NCBI RefSeq assembly: GCF_004365635.1
Contig: NZ_SOBH01000004.1
Location: 1 to 64,000 of the forward strand
Direction: 5' to 3'
DNA: 64,000 nucleotides
Source: Litoreibacter halocynthiae
Lineage (GTDB): Bacteria > Pseudomonadota > Alphaproteobacteria > Rhodobacterales > Rhodobacteraceae
Position numbers and translations under genes: made by a program. Below are positions 28,931 through 38,135 of this stretch, piece by piece. The number at the start of each line of letters is the position of its first letter. Position 1 is the stretch's first letter. The notes under the pieces are model-generated. The model was not told the origin of the DNA. It made no database searches and worked only from the letters and a program-made list of their open reading frames with translations.

Positions 28931-29309
28931 GGAGGTCGTCATTGATCCCATGCCACTTCGGAGCGGACGAGACATAGATATGCATCTCCGGCTCAAGGTC
29001 GGAACTGTCGTCCAACGCGCCCAGCTTCAACGCGAAAAATGGCTCATGCGCTGGAATGCTCCATAACGGGGTGCCGCAGTTACCACAAAATGCCCGACCA
29101 ATGGTCCCGCCACTGGTTCCCTCGGATTGAAAGATGGACGGTTGCCCTTGCGTGACCTCCAACCCGTCTTTCGGGGTCAGGGCGACGTAGTTCGGACCTC
29201 CGCCCGATGCTTTTTGGCATTTCGTGCAATGGCACATTCCGACACCGATAAACGGCGCGGTGATTTTAAATTGAATAGCGCCACAGGCGCAGCTGCCGGT
29301 TCGGGACAT
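28899..29309 (-). CDS. GFA-family zinc protein (glutathione-dependent formaldehyde-activating-like)
   Basis: A 136-residue single-domain protein with the cysteine pattern of the GFA fold: C7/C9 in SCACGAIQF, the CHCTKC knot near residue 28 and the CGNCGTPLW pair near residue 76. These bind two zinc ions. Most family members are not true formaldehyde-activating enzymes, so the substrate is open. A clear AGGAG lies 7 bases before the ATG. Confidence 0.88.
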   Translation of the reverse strand: MSRTGSCACGAIQFKITAPFIGVGMCHCTKCQKASGGGPNYVALTPKDGLEVTQGQPSIFQSEGTSGGTIGRAFCGNCGTPLWSIPAHEPFFALKLGALDDSSDLEPEMHIYVSSAPKWHGINDDLPKFPQMPPSG

Positions 29310-29349
29310 TAAGAAACTCCTGCTCGATTGATTCTAAGGGGAGTTATAA

Positions 29350-29383
29350 ATCACGCCTCCTGACAGGTATTGTCAGGAGTGAT
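29350..29383 (-). terminator. Hairpin terminator after the SRPBCC gene
   Basis: CTCCTGACA and TGTCAGGAG form a perfect 9-base-pair stem extended by ATCAC/GTGAT with a small bulge. On the minus strand it is followed by TTTATAA, consistent with termination of the gene ending at 29412. Confidence 0.7.
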
Positions 29384-29411
29384 TTGCTTGACCGCAGAAA
29401 CTGGGTCACGC

Positions 29412-29894
29412 TCAGGCGGTAGTTGCACGGAGACCTTTTTTGTATCGGTCTTCCAGATCACTCGCGAAATGGGCGATCCGCGTTTTGTAGCGACGGTTGA
29501 GCGTATTCCGCGCCAGTTTGGCCGATTGCATCAGCAAACGGGCAGACAGCGTTTGCGGCCTGACATCCAACTCGATCCGCATCCGCGTGCGGGTCCGAGA
29601 CATCGCCACAAGTTCCACCAAGAACGTCGCGGCCATGTTCTTTGTCGTTACGTCGAACAGCATCTGGTTGGGGCGGTCATATTCGACCAGCTTCACAACG
29701 AAGTCGCGCTTTTTCCCGCGAACGGTCGCGCGGGCTTTCCAAGACAGGCCAACGCCAACTGCGTCCATTTTGTCGGTGCGGGAGACGTCCGCTCCGTGGC
29801 GCAGGATCGCGCGTTCAAACCCGTCGAAATCCGACAACATCCCGAAGACGTCGTCGATAGGTATCTCAAGATCTTCCTTCGTGGAAAATTTCAT
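29412..29894 (-). CDS. SRPBCC (START-like, polyketide cyclase/dehydrase) family protein
   Basis: A 160-residue soluble protein that fits the helix-grip fold of the SRPBCC superfamily. The N-terminus (MKFSTKEDLEIPIDDVFGMLSDFDGFER) and the beta-rich middle are typical. Such proteins bind hydrophobic ligands, but the ligand here is unknown. The C-terminal 45 residues are unusually basic (RRYKTRIAHF, KKGLRA). It stands alone between nudC and the GFA gene. Confidence 0.75.
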   Translation of the reverse strand: MKFSTKEDLEIPIDDVFGMLSDFDGFERAILRHGADVSRTDKMDAVGVGLSWKARATVRGKKRDFVVKLVEYDRPNQMLFDVTTKNMAATFLVELVAMSRTRTRMRIELDVRPQTLSARLLMQSAKLARNTLNRRYKTRIAHFASDLEDRYKKGLRATTA

Positions 29895-29921
29895 GTCGGC
29901 CTGCTCTTGCTTATCTTTTCT

Positions 29922-30887
29922 TTAGTCTAGTGTATCCCGAAGCCAGTTAAGCAACAGGAAATGCGCGATTGCGCCTTTGCGGGCGGCTTTCATTTTCGGA
30001 TTGTTGCCCGCAAACGTCTCCATCATCTCTTCGCGGGTGACCCAGATTGCGTCTTCGATTTCCTCAGGGTCGATGGTGATGTCCTTGTTAAGCGCATGAC
30101 CACGACACCCGAACATCAGTGACGCGGGAAATGGCCAGGGCTGGCTCGACAGATACTCCACCTCTCCCACACGAATGCCCGATTCCTCGAAGGTCTCGCG
30201 GCGCACGGCGGCCTCGATGGTCTCCCCCGGCTCCACAAATCCGGCAAGGCAGGAATACATCCCCTCCGGCCATCCCGGAGAACGCCCCATAAGTACCGAA
30301 TTGCCGAGGGTGACCAACATGATAACCACCGGATCGGTGCGCGGGAAGTGATGCGCACCACAGGCGTCGCAATCGCGCTGCCAGCCCGCCATCGATATCG
30401 TGCTTTTCGCGCCGCAACGGGCGCAATATCCGTGTGTCTCATGCCAGCTGCCAATGGCCTTTGCAGCTGTAATCAACTCTGCGTCGCGCGGGGTCATATG
30501 TGTCATGATCGCCCGTAATTCCGAGAACCGTTCGTCGTCGGGCAATCCTGGAAAGTGCTGCTCGGACGGATCAAGAAACTGGTTCAGCGTGTCCAAATTC
30601 TCGTCCGGCTCCCAGCCGGATATGTCACGCGCAAACCGTGCAACCCCGTCGTCCAGCCCCAAGAAGATCGGTGCCTCGTCCGCCTCGGAAAAAATCGGAT
30701 GGTTTGCAGATTGCCATGCAGGACGGTTACGCTCTTCGCCGCCAATCAACGGCTTACCTCGCCAAACGGGCAAAACACCCGTGTCCGGATTGTCCAACAA
30801 TGCGCTCAACGCATCCGTATCGCCCCGCAAATGTGCCGCGCGATCCAGTCCGGAGCCGCCAAAGGTAACCGTTTCCGCAAGTTTCAC
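29922..30887 (-). CDS. nudC: NADH pyrophosphatase / RNA decapping hydrolase
   Basis: Cytosolic NUDIX enzyme that cleaves NADH to NMNH and AMP and removes NAD caps from RNA 5' ends. The 321-residue protein has a zinc ribbon (C155, C158, C173, C176 counted from the chosen start), a NUDIX box near 217-239 (GFVEPGETIEAAVRRETFEE) and the SQPWPFP motif that marks NudC. I chose the GTG at 30887 because GAGGGA lies 6 bases upstream and the N-terminus then matches relatives; a GTG at 30923 is the alternative. It is divergent from the SRP RNA gene. Confidence 0.93.
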   Translation of the reverse strand: MKLAETVTFGGSGLDRAAHLRGDTDALSALLDNPDTGVLPVWRGKPLIGGEERNRPAWQSANHPIFSEADEAPIFLGLDDGVARFARDISGWEPDENLDTLNQFLDPSEQHFPGLPDDERFSELRAIMTHMTPRDAELITAAKAIGSWHETHGYCARCGAKSTISMAGWQRDCDACGAHHFPRTDPVVIMLVTLGNSVLMGRSPGWPEGMYSCLAGFVEPGETIEAAVRRETFEESGIRVGEVEYLSSQPWPFPASLMFGCRGHALNKDITIDPEEIEDAIWVTREEMMETFAGNNPKMKAARKGAIAHFLLLNWLRDTLD

Positions 30888-30945
30888 CGTAAGTCCCTCG
30901 TTTGATTGCTCCGCTTCTGGCACGGGAATACAAAGTTGGCAAACC

Positions 30946-30974
30946 TTGCGTTCGCGAGAATCTGTGCCTATATC
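30946..30974 (+). promoter_or_regulatory. Promoter of the SRP RNA gene
   Basis: TTGCGT at 30946-30951, exactly 17 bases, then TATATC at 30969-30974. The predicted first transcribed base falls at about 30981, the beginning of the RNA stem. Confidence 0.7.
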
Positions 30975-30980
30975 GGGCTT

Positions 30981-31075
30981 GAGGGGTTGGCGCGGGCAAG
31001 TGCCTCGCCAACCTGGTCAGATCCGGAAGGAAGCAGCCACAACGAGCCCCACTTGGGTCGATGTCCAACCTCTCA
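30981..31075 (+). ncRNA. ffs: Signal recognition particle RNA (4.5S type)
   Basis: Small bacterial SRP RNA that binds Ffh and guides inner-membrane proteins to FtsY. The conserved apical domain is present (GGTCAGATCCGGAAGGAAGC, with the GGAA tetraloop and the asymmetric loop for Ffh). The ends pair: GAGGGGTTGG at 30981-30990 with CCAACCTCTC at 31065-31074. It sits between nudC and the dnaX cluster. Reading frames that cross it are not genes. Confidence 0.93.
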
Positions 31076-31144
31076 CCCAGCGCGCCTGATCTATGGTGCG
31101 CTTTCTTCTTTCCATCACCGCGCGAAGCCCTATCCTTGCCAACT

Positions 31145-31510
31145 ATGAGCAAAGACAACCAAGAACTCGCGGAAGAACGTACCAACTGGGCCGAAGATCG
31201 CACAATTCTGGCCAACGAACGCACCTTCGCCAGCTGGATGGGCACGGGACTTGGCGCGGTTGGCGTCGCCATCGGCCTGAAAGCCGTGTTCGGCGATTTC
31301 GAGCCCACATGGGCCGCCAAGGTCGTGGCCTCCATGTTCCTGATCGTGGCAATCTCGATCTTCTGGGGCGCACAGCGACAGGCCACCAAAACATGGAATC
31401 GCCTCAACGACACCGATGCGGAGGCGACCCCAAGCCGGAATTTCCGCGTCATCGCCATCCTGATGAGCCTCGCATCCGCCGCCGTGGGCGCGGTACTGTG
31501 GAGTCTCTAG
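31145..31510 (+). CDS. DUF202 (YidH-like) inner-membrane protein
   Basis: A 121-residue protein with a charged N-terminus (NWAEDRTILANERTFASWM, the DUF202 signature) and three membrane helices (about 35-50, 60-78 and 100-120). The function of the family is unknown. It lies between ffs and dnaX on the same strand. Confidence 0.85.
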   Translation: MSKDNQELAEERTNWAEDRTILANERTFASWMGTGLGAVGVAIGLKAVFGDFEPTWAAKVVASMFLIVAISIFWGAQRQATKTWNRLNDTDAEATPSRNFRVIAILMSLASAAVGAVLWSL

Positions 31511-31569
31511 TGGACCTTGAGAGCCGCGCGAATTAGGGTCTGGGGCGCACCCGAATCCAAGGAACTCCC

Positions 31570-33303
31570 ATGACTGAAACGACCAGCGGCGGCTATCAGG
31601 TTCTGGCGCGGAAATACCGCCCTGCGACATTCGCCGACCTGATCGGTCAGGACGCCATGGTGCGCACCCTAAAGAACGCCTTCGACGCGGGCCGCATCGC
31701 GCAGGCCTTCATCATGACGGGCATTCGCGGCACCGGCAAAACCACCACCGCGCGGATCATCGCCAAGGGCATGAACTGCACCGGCGCGGACGGCACCGGC
31801 GGCCCGACGACAGAGCCATGTGGGGTCTGCGACAACTGCGTTGCCATCGCCGAAGGCCGCCATGTCGACGTGATGGAAATGGACGCCGCCTCGCGCACCG
31901 GCGTGGGCGACATCCGCGAAATCATCGACTCGGTGCATTACCGCGCCGCCTCCGCCCGCTACAAAATCTACATCATCGACGAGGTGCACATGCTCTCCAC
32001 CTCCGCCTTCAACGCCCTATTGAAGACGCTGGAGGAGCCGCCCGAGCACGTCAAATTCATCTTCGCCACCACGGAAATCCGTAAGGTTCCAGTCACCGTC
32101 CTGTCCCGCTGCCAGCGCTTCGATCTGCGCCGCATCGAGCCGGAGGTGATGATCGCCCACCTGCAATCCATCGCCGCCAAGGAGAACGCCGAAATCGCCG
32201 AGGACGCGCTGGCGCTGATCACCCGCGCCGCCGAAGGCTCCGTCCGCGACGCCATGTCCCTGATGGATCAAGCCATCAGCCACGGCGCGGGCGAGACCAC
32301 AGCGCCGCAAGTTCGCGCCATGCTCGGCCTCGCCGACCGTGGCCGCGTGCTGGACCTGTTCGACATGATCATGAAGGGCGACGCCGCAGGCGCTTTGCAG
32401 GAACTGTCCTCGCAATATGCTGACGGCGCCGACCCCATGGCCGTGCTGCGCGATCTGGCCGAGATCACCCACTGGGTCAGCGTCATCAAGATCACGCCCG
32501 AGGCCGCAGACGATCCCACCGTCGGCCCTGACGAGCGGACCCGCGGCGCCCAAATGGCTGAGGCCCTGCCGATGCGCGCCATGTCCCGCATGTGGCAGCT
32601 CTTACTCAAGTCCCTTGAGGAAGTCGCCAGCGCCCCCAACGCCATGATGGCCGCCGAAATGGCAATCATCCGCCTGACCCACATGGCCGACCTGCCCTCG
32701 CCCGAGGAACTCGTGCGCAAGCTGCAAGACACGCCGCCCCCGCCTACGCCACCCGCAGGCACCACCGCCCCACAAGGCGGCATGACCACCGCACGGGCGC
32801 AAACCCAAACGGTAAGCGCAGGCGGCGGCACCTCCGCCGCGCTGGACCTGTCGGCGGAAACCGCGCTGGCGCATTATCCCACCTTCAATCACATCGTCGG
32901 CCTGATCCGCGCCAACCGCGACGTCAAGCTGCTGGTGGAGGTCGAAGGCTACGTGCAGCTCGCCCACTACTCCCCCGGCCGCATCGAATTTGTCCCCACC
33001 GACGACGCCCCCCGCGACCTCGCCGCCCGTCTTGGCGCGCGGCTGCAGCAATGGACCGGTCAACGCTGGGCCGTCACCTTGGTCAACGAAGGCGGCGCCC
33101 CCACGCTGGCTGCCGAACGCGACGCAGAGGCCAACGCGCTCAAGGCCGAAGCTCACGAACACCCGCTGATGCAGGCCACGCTCCAAGCGTTCCCAAGCGC
33201 CAAGATCATCGAAATCCGCACCGCCGCAGACTTGATCCAGGAAGCCGCCGTCGAAGCGCTTCCCGTAGTGGAAGACGAATGGGACCCGTTCGAGGACGAC
33301 TAG
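31570..33303 (+). CDS. dnaX: DNA polymerase III subunits gamma and tau
   Basis: Clamp-loader ATPase of the replisome. The 577-residue product has Walker A at 51-58 (GIRGTGKT), the four-cysteine zinc module (C70, C84, C87, C90), the DEVHMLS Walker B and the sensor region SRCQRFDLRR. Domain III and a Pro-rich linker (about 390-400) lead to a tau-specific C-terminal domain (about 430-577). I see no obvious slippery A run for programmed frameshifting to gamma. It is followed by ybaB and recR, the classical order. Confidence 0.96.
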   Translation: MTETTSGGYQVLARKYRPATFADLIGQDAMVRTLKNAFDAGRIAQAFIMTGIRGTGKTTTARIIAKGMNCTGADGTGGPTTEPCGVCDNCVAIAEGRHVDVMEMDAASRTGVGDIREIIDSVHYRAASARYKIYIIDEVHMLSTSAFNALLKTLEEPPEHVKFIFATTEIRKVPVTVLSRCQRFDLRRIEPEVMIAHLQSIAAKENAEIAEDALALITRAAEGSVRDAMSLMDQAISHGAGETTAPQVRAMLGLADRGRVLDLFDMIMKGDAAGALQELSSQYADGADPMAVLRDLAEITHWVSVIKITPEAADDPTVGPDERTRGAQMAEALPMRAMSRMWQLLLKSLEEVASAPNAMMAAEMAIIRLTHMADLPSPEELVRKLQDTPPPPTPPAGTTAPQGGMTTARAQTQTVSAGGGTSAALDLSAETALAHYPTFNHIVGLIRANRDVKLLVEVEGYVQLAHYSPGRIEFVPTDDAPRDLAARLGARLQQWTGQRWAVTLVNEGGAPTLAAERDAEANALKAEAHEHPLMQATLQAFPSAKIIEIRTAADLIQEAAVEALPVVEDEWDPFEDD

Positions 33304-33379
33304 TCACAGCCGCTTGTGGCCCCTATATGCCCTCTGTCATAAGCACCCCGAATACGATTTCTCAACTGGAGACACTCAG

Positions 33380-33724
33380 ATGCTCAAAGGACTAGGCAGC
33401 CTCGGCGATATGGCCGGAATGATGAAAAAAGCCAAAGAGATGCAGGACAAGATGACCCAAATGCAGGAAGACCTGCAAAACATCGAAGTCCAAGGCGAAA
33501 GCGGCGCAGGTTTGGTCAAGGCCACAGCCACCGCCAAAGGCATCCTGACCGGCCTCGATATCGACCCGTCGATCTTCCACCCCGACGAAAAGGAAGTCGT
33601 CGAAGACCTGATCCTCGCCGCTATCAAAGATGCGCAATCCAAAGCCGCCGCCAAGGCCGAAGCCGAAATGAGCAAGCTCACCGAAGAAATGGGCATTCCC
33701 GCCGGAATGAAACTCCCCTTCTAA
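33380..33724 (+). CDS. YbaB/EbfC family nucleoid-associated protein
   Basis: A 114-residue dimeric DNA-binding protein, starting [25 protein letters not shown] with the expected long N-terminal helix, then the GESGAGLV stretch. It sits between dnaX and recR as in most bacteria. The ATG at 33380 is preceded by GGAGACACTCAG. It may coat DNA and assist recombination or replication restart; the precise role is not settled for the family. Confidence 0.94.
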   Translation: MLKGLGSLGDMAGMMKKAKEMQDKMTQMQEDLQNIEVQGESGAGLVKATATAKGILTGLDIDPSIFHPDEKEVVEDLILAAIKDAQSKAAAKAEAEMSKLTEEMGIPAGMKLPF

Positions 33725-33730
33725 CTTATC

Positions 33731-33762
33731 ATTGCTTCAAAAATACCTCCGCCGGAGGCTCC
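33731..33762. repeat. Intergenic element, copy 2 (AAAAATACC core plus hairpin)
   Basis: ATTGCTTCAAAAATACC is followed by the perfect small hairpin CCTCC-GCC-GGAGG at 33746-33758. It resembles copies 1 and 4 (TTGGCAAAAATATTC plus a GC-rich hairpin). It lies between ybaB and recR, which are 62 bases apart. Confidence 0.5.
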
Positions 33763-33786
33763 GACAGCAACACAAGGCGCGCCCGT

Positions 33787-34383
33787 TTGAGTAGCACGAA
33801 AGACATCGACGCCCTGATCGAAATGATGGCCAAGCTCCCCGGGCTTGGCCCCCGCTCGGCCCGTCGCGCGGTGTTGCATATGATCAAGAAACGCGCGCTG
33901 CTGATGATCCCGCTCTCCGACACGTTGCAAAACGTCGCCGCCACCGCGCGCGAATGCCTCAACTGCGGCAATATCGGCACGTCGGACGTCTGCGATATCT
34001 GCACCTCCCACAAGCGCGCCAATGGCGAGATTTGCGTCGTCGAAGACGTGGCCGATCTCTGGGCGATGGAGCGCTCCGGCGTCTTCAAGGGCCGCTATCA
34101 TGTGCTCGGCGGCACGCTCTCCGCACTGGATGCCGTCGGCCCCGAAGAACTCCGCATACCCAAGCTGATGACCCGCATCGCAGACGAGCACATCACCGAG
34201 GTGATCCTCGCCCTTAACGCCACAATCGACGGTCAAACCACTGCCCATTATATCGCCGGAGAGCTCGAAACACGCGGGGTCGCCGTCACGTCCCTCGCCC
34301 AAGGCGTCCCCATCGGGGGGGAGCTCGACTATCTCGACGACGGCACAATCTCAGCCGCCCTGAAAGCCCGCAAAGCGCTCTAA
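33787..34383 (+). CDS. recR: Recombination mediator RecR
   Basis: Works with RecO (and RecF) to load RecA at gaps. The 198-residue product has the helix-hairpin-helix ([13 protein letters not shown]), a zinc finger with CLNCGN and CDIC pairs, and a TOPRIM domain ([12 protein letters not shown]). It appears to start with TTG at 33787 (AAGG about 9 bases upstream); no in-frame ATG gives the family N-terminus. Its last four bases overlap the stop of the convergent caspase-like gene. Confidence 0.94.
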   Translation: MSSTKDIDALIEMMAKLPGLGPRSARRAVLHMIKKRALLMIPLSDTLQNVAATARECLNCGNIGTSDVCDICTSHKRANGEICVVEDVADLWAMERSGVFKGRYHVLGGTLSALDAVGPEELRIPKLMTRIADEHITEVILALNATIDGQTTAHYIAGELETRGVAVTSLAQGVPIGGELDYLDDGTISAALKARKAL

Positions 34384-36026
34384 CGCAGCACCGAATCCGC
34401 CAAGAGCCGCACCAGCGTTTGCTGGTTCAGGAACCCCGTGCGCGGTAGGTTCCGCGCCTCTTGATACCGTCTGATCGCACGGCGGCTGTCATCATCAAAT
34501 ACCCCGTCCACCGCACCGGGTTTCAATCCCAGTGACTCCAGACGATCCTCGACCAATCTCCGCGTCGTGCCGTTCAACCCCAGCCGTTCCTCGTTGCGTT
34601 GCGCCGCCTCCAGCGCGCCCGCGTTCTTGGCCTCGAATTCCAGCTCGGCAATCTTCGCGCGGGCTTGCTCGACAAACGCCCCCTCGGGGTTTGCCTGCAC
34701 ATAGCCTTCATAGGCCGCAAGCGACCCTACCGACTCAGCCGCATCCCAAGCCGCACGATCCTGCTCTGCCGCCGCAGCGCGTCGCGCCTCTTCAAACGGC
34801 TCTAACCGCGCGGTGGCTATTTCGGCAAAAACGCCATCAGGATAGCGCTCCAGATAGGCGCGCAGCCCGGTCTCGTCACCACCCTGACCAGTCGCCCGCC
34901 AATAGGCACGGTCTTTGCGTTCCAGTTCAATCTTGCGCTTCTCGGCCTCAATTTCCAATTCCTGCGCCCGGCGGTCCGCCTGCGCGCCCAGCCGTTCAAT
35001 CTGCGATTGCGTCACGAAGCCCGTCGCAGTTTCGCCATTCACATTCTGCCATTTGCGGATCGCGGCCCGCGAGCCTCGCCCGAAAATCCCGTCGATGCCC
35101 TTGGGGTCATATTCCAGCAGCGACAATGCCCGCTGAATTTCCCGCCGCCTGTCCCGGCTCAGATTCAGCGCCTTTTCACCTTGCTCTGCCAACAGCAGTG
35201 GCTGTGCTTTGATCTTGTCGACCTCGGCCCGCGCGTCAGCCGCAAACAGCCCGTCAGGATGGCGCTTCAGATACGCTTCAAACGCGTCCATCGTGCCAAT
35301 GTCCTGAGTCACCTTCCAAAACGCTTTCTGCTCTGCATCAGGGTCGGCTTTCGCAACAACAGGTGGCGCTACGCCGTCACTTGGCAGGAACGGCACCAAC
35401 GGGGCCACGAACCCCGAACCGGTCAAACTCGGCCACGCATTCAGCGCATTGGCGATCGATTGTCCCTTCACGCCCAAAGCATCCTTGGCGAAATCTGCCA
35501 CATCACCCGAAGGTCCGGTAATGACGCTCACGCCTTGCGGCACGTCCAACCCGTCTAGTCCCGGCTGCACACCCGCACCGAACTCGAACTCCGCGTCTTC
35601 CAGTCCAAGCGCAACCACTGCGCCTCCCGGTGCACGGGCCGCAATGTCCATCAGTACGTTCAAAGAAGCCGACTGCGCGGCGACAGCCCCTAAATCCGGC
35701 ACATCCGCATCCGCGCCGATAAACCAGTTCCCGCTCAAGCTATTCCCGAAATGCCCCGCCAAGGCGATGACGACCCGTCCCGTCCCGTCCACCTTGGCGT
35801 TTAGCTCGGACACCAGTCCCGCCAACGCCTCAGACGTAAGATCCGAGCCGCTCAGCACCTCGAACCCCGCCTCTTCCAGCGGCGCAACCGCATCCAGCAT
35901 CTCGTCCGCCGCGTTCAAATCGCGCCCGTTGGCATAGTCCTCGTTGCCGACGACAAGGGCCACATCCCCCGCCCAAACCGGCACCGACATCATCAAAAAG
36001 GCGGCGAGGCTGGCACGAAGTTTCAT
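34380..36026 (-). CDS. Cysteine-less caspase-like protein with TPR-like repeats and two peptidoglycan-binding domains
   Basis: A 548-residue exported protein (signal peptide about 1-19). Residues 21-215 resemble the p20 domain of bacterial caspase-like proteins ([10 protein letters not shown] start; the catalytic-type His is H92 in ALAGHFG). The position of the nucleophile (about residue 140, normally a DAC motif) reads [10 protein letters not shown], and the whole protein contains no cysteine. Three 35-residue repeats (235-270, 374-408, 426-460; pattern W..a...g...a..gYl..yPdG.fa..Ara) alternate with two peptidoglycan-binding domains (286-347 and 479-545). It is probably a periplasmic scaffold, not a protease. 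Confidence 0.85.
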   Translation of the reverse strand: MKLRASLAAFLMMSVPVWAGDVALVVGNEDYANGRDLNAADEMLDAVAPLEEAGFEVLSGSDLTSEALAGLVSELNAKVDGTGRVVIALAGHFGNSLSGNWFIGADADVPDLGAVAAQSASLNVLMDIAARAPGGAVVALGLEDAEFEFGAGVQPGLDGLDVPQGVSVITGPSGDVADFAKDALGVKGQSIANALNAWPSLTGSGFVAPLVPFLPSDGVAPPVVAKADPDAEQKAFWKVTQDIGTMDAFEAYLKRHPDGLFAADARAEVDKIKAQPLLLAEQGEKALNLSRDRRREIQRALSLLEYDPKGIDGIFGRGSRAAIRKWQNVNGETATGFVTQSQIERLGAQADRRAQELEIEAEKRKIELERKDRAYWRATGQGGDETGLRAYLERYPDGVFAEIATARLEPFEEARRAAAAEQDRAAWDAAESVGSLAAYEGYVQANPEGAFVEQARAKIAELEFEAKNAGALEAAQRNEERLGLNGTTRRLVEDRLESLGLKPGAVDGVFDDDSRRAIRRYQEARNLPRTGFLNQQTLVRLLADSVLR

Positions 36027-36040
36027 GGCAAAATCCTTAT

Positions 36041-37195
36041 CTAATCGTAGCTGCGTTGGTCCTCGATCACGAGGCCATCGTTGGGCAGGCTGCCCACAGG
36101 GACAACGTCCACCGCGCCTTTTAGTTTCAAAACATCTGCAACCGAGACGGCGTAAGCTTCCGCATCCCCGCCTTCAGCCTCGATCAAAACGCGCATCGTG
36201 TCCATCTCGCCGTCACGGGCGGCAACAACCCGCGCACGGGCAATCTCGGGGTGTTTTGCCACCAGATCGGCGACCTGTTCAGGCCGCACGAACATGCCCT
36301 TGATCTTGGTCGTCTGGTCCGCGCGCCCCATCCATCCCTTGATGCGCATGTTGGTCCGCCCGCAAGGCGACACGCCAGACATCACTGCGCTCATGTCACC
36401 GGTGCCAAACCTTATCAGCGGATAATCAGGGTTCAGCGAGGTCACAACGATCTCACCCACTTGGCCCTCGGCCACAGGGTTCCCCGTGCCGGGCGTCACG
36501 ATCTCCACGATCACGCCTTCATCGACGATCATCCCTTCCATCGCGTCAGTTTCATAGGCGATATGCCCCAGATCGGCAGTCGCGTAGCATTGTAAACATG
36601 AAATCCCGCGATCCGCGTAAGCCTGCCGCAGCGACGGGAACAACGCCCCGCCCGACACCGCCGCCTTGGTGAAGCCCAAGGCTTCGCTCATTTCGTCGGC
36701 TTTCTCCAAAATCACGTTCAGATAATCCGGCGTCCCCGCATAGGCCGTCGCACCCACGTCCTTGGCTGCCCGCACCTGCAGTTCGGTCTGGCCAGTGCCA
36801 GCCGGCAAAACCCGCGCCCCAACGGCCCGCGCGCCATTCTCGAACATCATCCCCGCAGGTGTCAGGTGATAGCCAAAGCAGTTCTGCACCACGTCATCAC
36901 GGCCAATCCCGCAGGCATGCAAGAACCGCCCAAAACGCCACCAGTCATGGGATACTCCGCCCGGCTCGTAAATCGGCCCGGGCGACTGAAACACATGCGC
37001 CACGTCGCCCACCTGCATCCCGCCAAACGGCGGCTGTGCCTTCTGTTTCGCCGACAGATCCGACTTGCGCAACACCGGCAGGCCAGCCAACTCCGCCACC
37101 CCCCCCAGCTTCACCCCAAGTGCGTCCAAAGCCGCCAAATGAGCCGCCTCGCGCGCATCCGCGCTGCGGGTCTCCAGATCGTCATAGAATCCCAC
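36041..37195 (-). CDS. Phenylacetate-CoA ligase family (PaaK-like) AMP-forming ligase
   Basis: A 384-residue adenylating enzyme of the PaaK group, which makes aryl-CoA thioesters from ATP, CoA and an aromatic acid. The central part shows the family segments VGEIVVTSLNPDYPLIRFGTGD and the C-terminal hinge RIKGWMGRADQTTKIKGMFV with its lysine. The start is a GTG at 37195 (GGAG 7 bases upstream). It is last in the LIV-type transporter operon, so it probably activates what the transporter brings in. Whether the acid is phenylacetate or another aromatic acid is not decided by the sequence. Confidence 0.85.
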   Translation of the reverse strand: MGFYDDLETRSADAREAAHLAALDALGVKLGGVAELAGLPVLRKSDLSAKQKAQPPFGGMQVGDVAHVFQSPGPIYEPGGVSHDWWRFGRFLHACGIGRDDVVQNCFGYHLTPAGMMFENGARAVGARVLPAGTGQTELQVRAAKDVGATAYAGTPDYLNVILEKADEMSEALGFTKAAVSGGALFPSLRQAYADRGISCLQCYATADLGHIAYETDAMEGMIVDEGVIVEIVTPGTGNPVAEGQVGEIVVTSLNPDYPLIRFGTGDMSAVMSGVSPCGRTNMRIKGWMGRADQTTKIKGMFVRPEQVADLVAKHPEIARARVVAARDGEMDTMRVLIEAEGGDAEAYAVSVADVLKLKGAVDVVPVGSLPNDGLVIEDQRSYD

Positions 37196-37205
37196 GTCAC
37201 GTCTC

Positions 37206-37223
37206 CATTTGGTTAAAAATACT
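37206..37223. repeat. Intergenic element, copy 3 (degenerate, no hairpin)
   Basis: CATTTGGTTAAAAATACTC lies in the 35-base gap between the PaaK-like gene and livF. It resembles the core of copies 1 and 4 (CATCTTGGCAAAAATATTC) but has no adjacent hairpin. Confidence 0.35.
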
Positions 37224-37230
37224 CAAAAAG

Positions 37231-38052
37231 CTACGACAGCCACCGCTTGCGGCGCCGGTAGCTGCGCACATCGCGGAACGACTTGCGCCCTTCATCCGAC
37301 ATGCCAAGGTAGAACTCCTTCACATCCGGATTCTCCCGCAACTCAGCCGCAGGCCCGTCCATCACCACGCGGCCAGATTCCAGAATATACCCGTAATGCG
37401 CAAAGCGCAGCGCCACGTTGGTGTTCTGCTCGGCCAGCAGGAAGGACACGCCTTCCTTTTCATTCAGCGATTTCACGATGCCGAAAATCTCTTCCACAAG
37501 TTGCGGGGCCAACCCCATCGACGGCTCGTCCAGCAGGATGGTTTCCGGCTTGGCCATCATCGCGCGGCCAATCGCAACCATTTGCTGCTCCCCGCCAGAC
37601 GTATACCCCGCCTGCGACGTCCGACGCTCCCGCAAACGCGGGAAATACGCATAGACCTTTTCCAAATCAGCCGCCACAGCCCCGCGCCCGTCAGAGCGCG
37701 TATAGGCCCCCGTCATCAGGTTTTCCTCGACGGTCAGGTGCTCAAAACAGTGACGCCCCTCCATCACCTGAATAACCCCGCGCTTCACCATATCCGCCGG
37801 GTCCAAACCAGCAATATGGTCGCCGCGATAAATGATCGAGCCCTTGGTGACTTCGCCACGTTCCGAATGCAGCAGGTTCGACACGGCCTTCAGCGTCGTC
37901 GACTTGCCTGCGCCATTGCCGCCCAGAAGCGCCGTAATCCCGCCTTGCGCCACCTTCAGGGACACGCCCTTCAGCACCAGAATGACGTGATTATAAATCA
38001 CCTCGATGTTGTTGACCTCCAAGAGGGTCTCGGTTTTGGAACCATCCAGCAT
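37231..38052 (-). CDS. LIV-type ABC transporter ATPase (LivF-like)
   Basis: A 273-residue ATPase with Walker A GGNGAGKST (about 44-52), signature SGGEQQM and a His switch. It is the second ATPase of a branched-chain amino-acid-type importer. It has a C-terminal extension of about 25 basic residues compared with E. coli LivF. It is separated from the binding-protein gene by 122 bases that contain a strong stem-loop. Given its CoA-ligase neighbours, the substrate is more likely a carboxylic acid than an amino acid. Confidence 0.9.
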   Translation of the reverse strand: MLDGSKTETLLEVNNIEVIYNHVILVLKGVSLKVAQGGITALLGGNGAGKSTTLKAVSNLLHSERGEVTKGSIIYRGDHIAGLDPADMVKRGVIQVMEGRHCFEHLTVEENLMTGAYTRSDGRGAVAADLEKVYAYFPRLRERRTSQAGYTSGGEQQMVAIGRAMMAKPETILLDEPSMGLAPQLVEEIFGIVKSLNEKEGVSFLLAEQNTNVALRFAHYGYILESGRVVMDGPAAELRENPDVKEFYLGMSDEGRKSFRDVRSYRRRKRWLS

Positions 38053-38106
38053 TTCAACATCCCATTAAGGTTAACACGGCCCGCGTCTTCATACGGAGCG
38101 TCGTAG

Positions 38107-38128
38107 TTTCATCTTGGCAAAAATATTC
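38107..38128. repeat. Intergenic element, copy 4 (AAAAATATTC core)
   Basis: These 22 bases (starting TTTCATCTTGG, ending AAAAATATTC) are identical to copy 1 at 18053-18074. A GC-rich hairpin follows at 38136-38160, the same arrangement as in copy 1. Confidence 0.7.
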
Positions 38129-38135
38129 AAATTCC

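Noticed and set aside
30400-31089. Plus-strand frame crossing the SRP RNA gene
   Set aside because: The RNA has clear secondary structure and its own promoter. The frame is also antisense to nudC.
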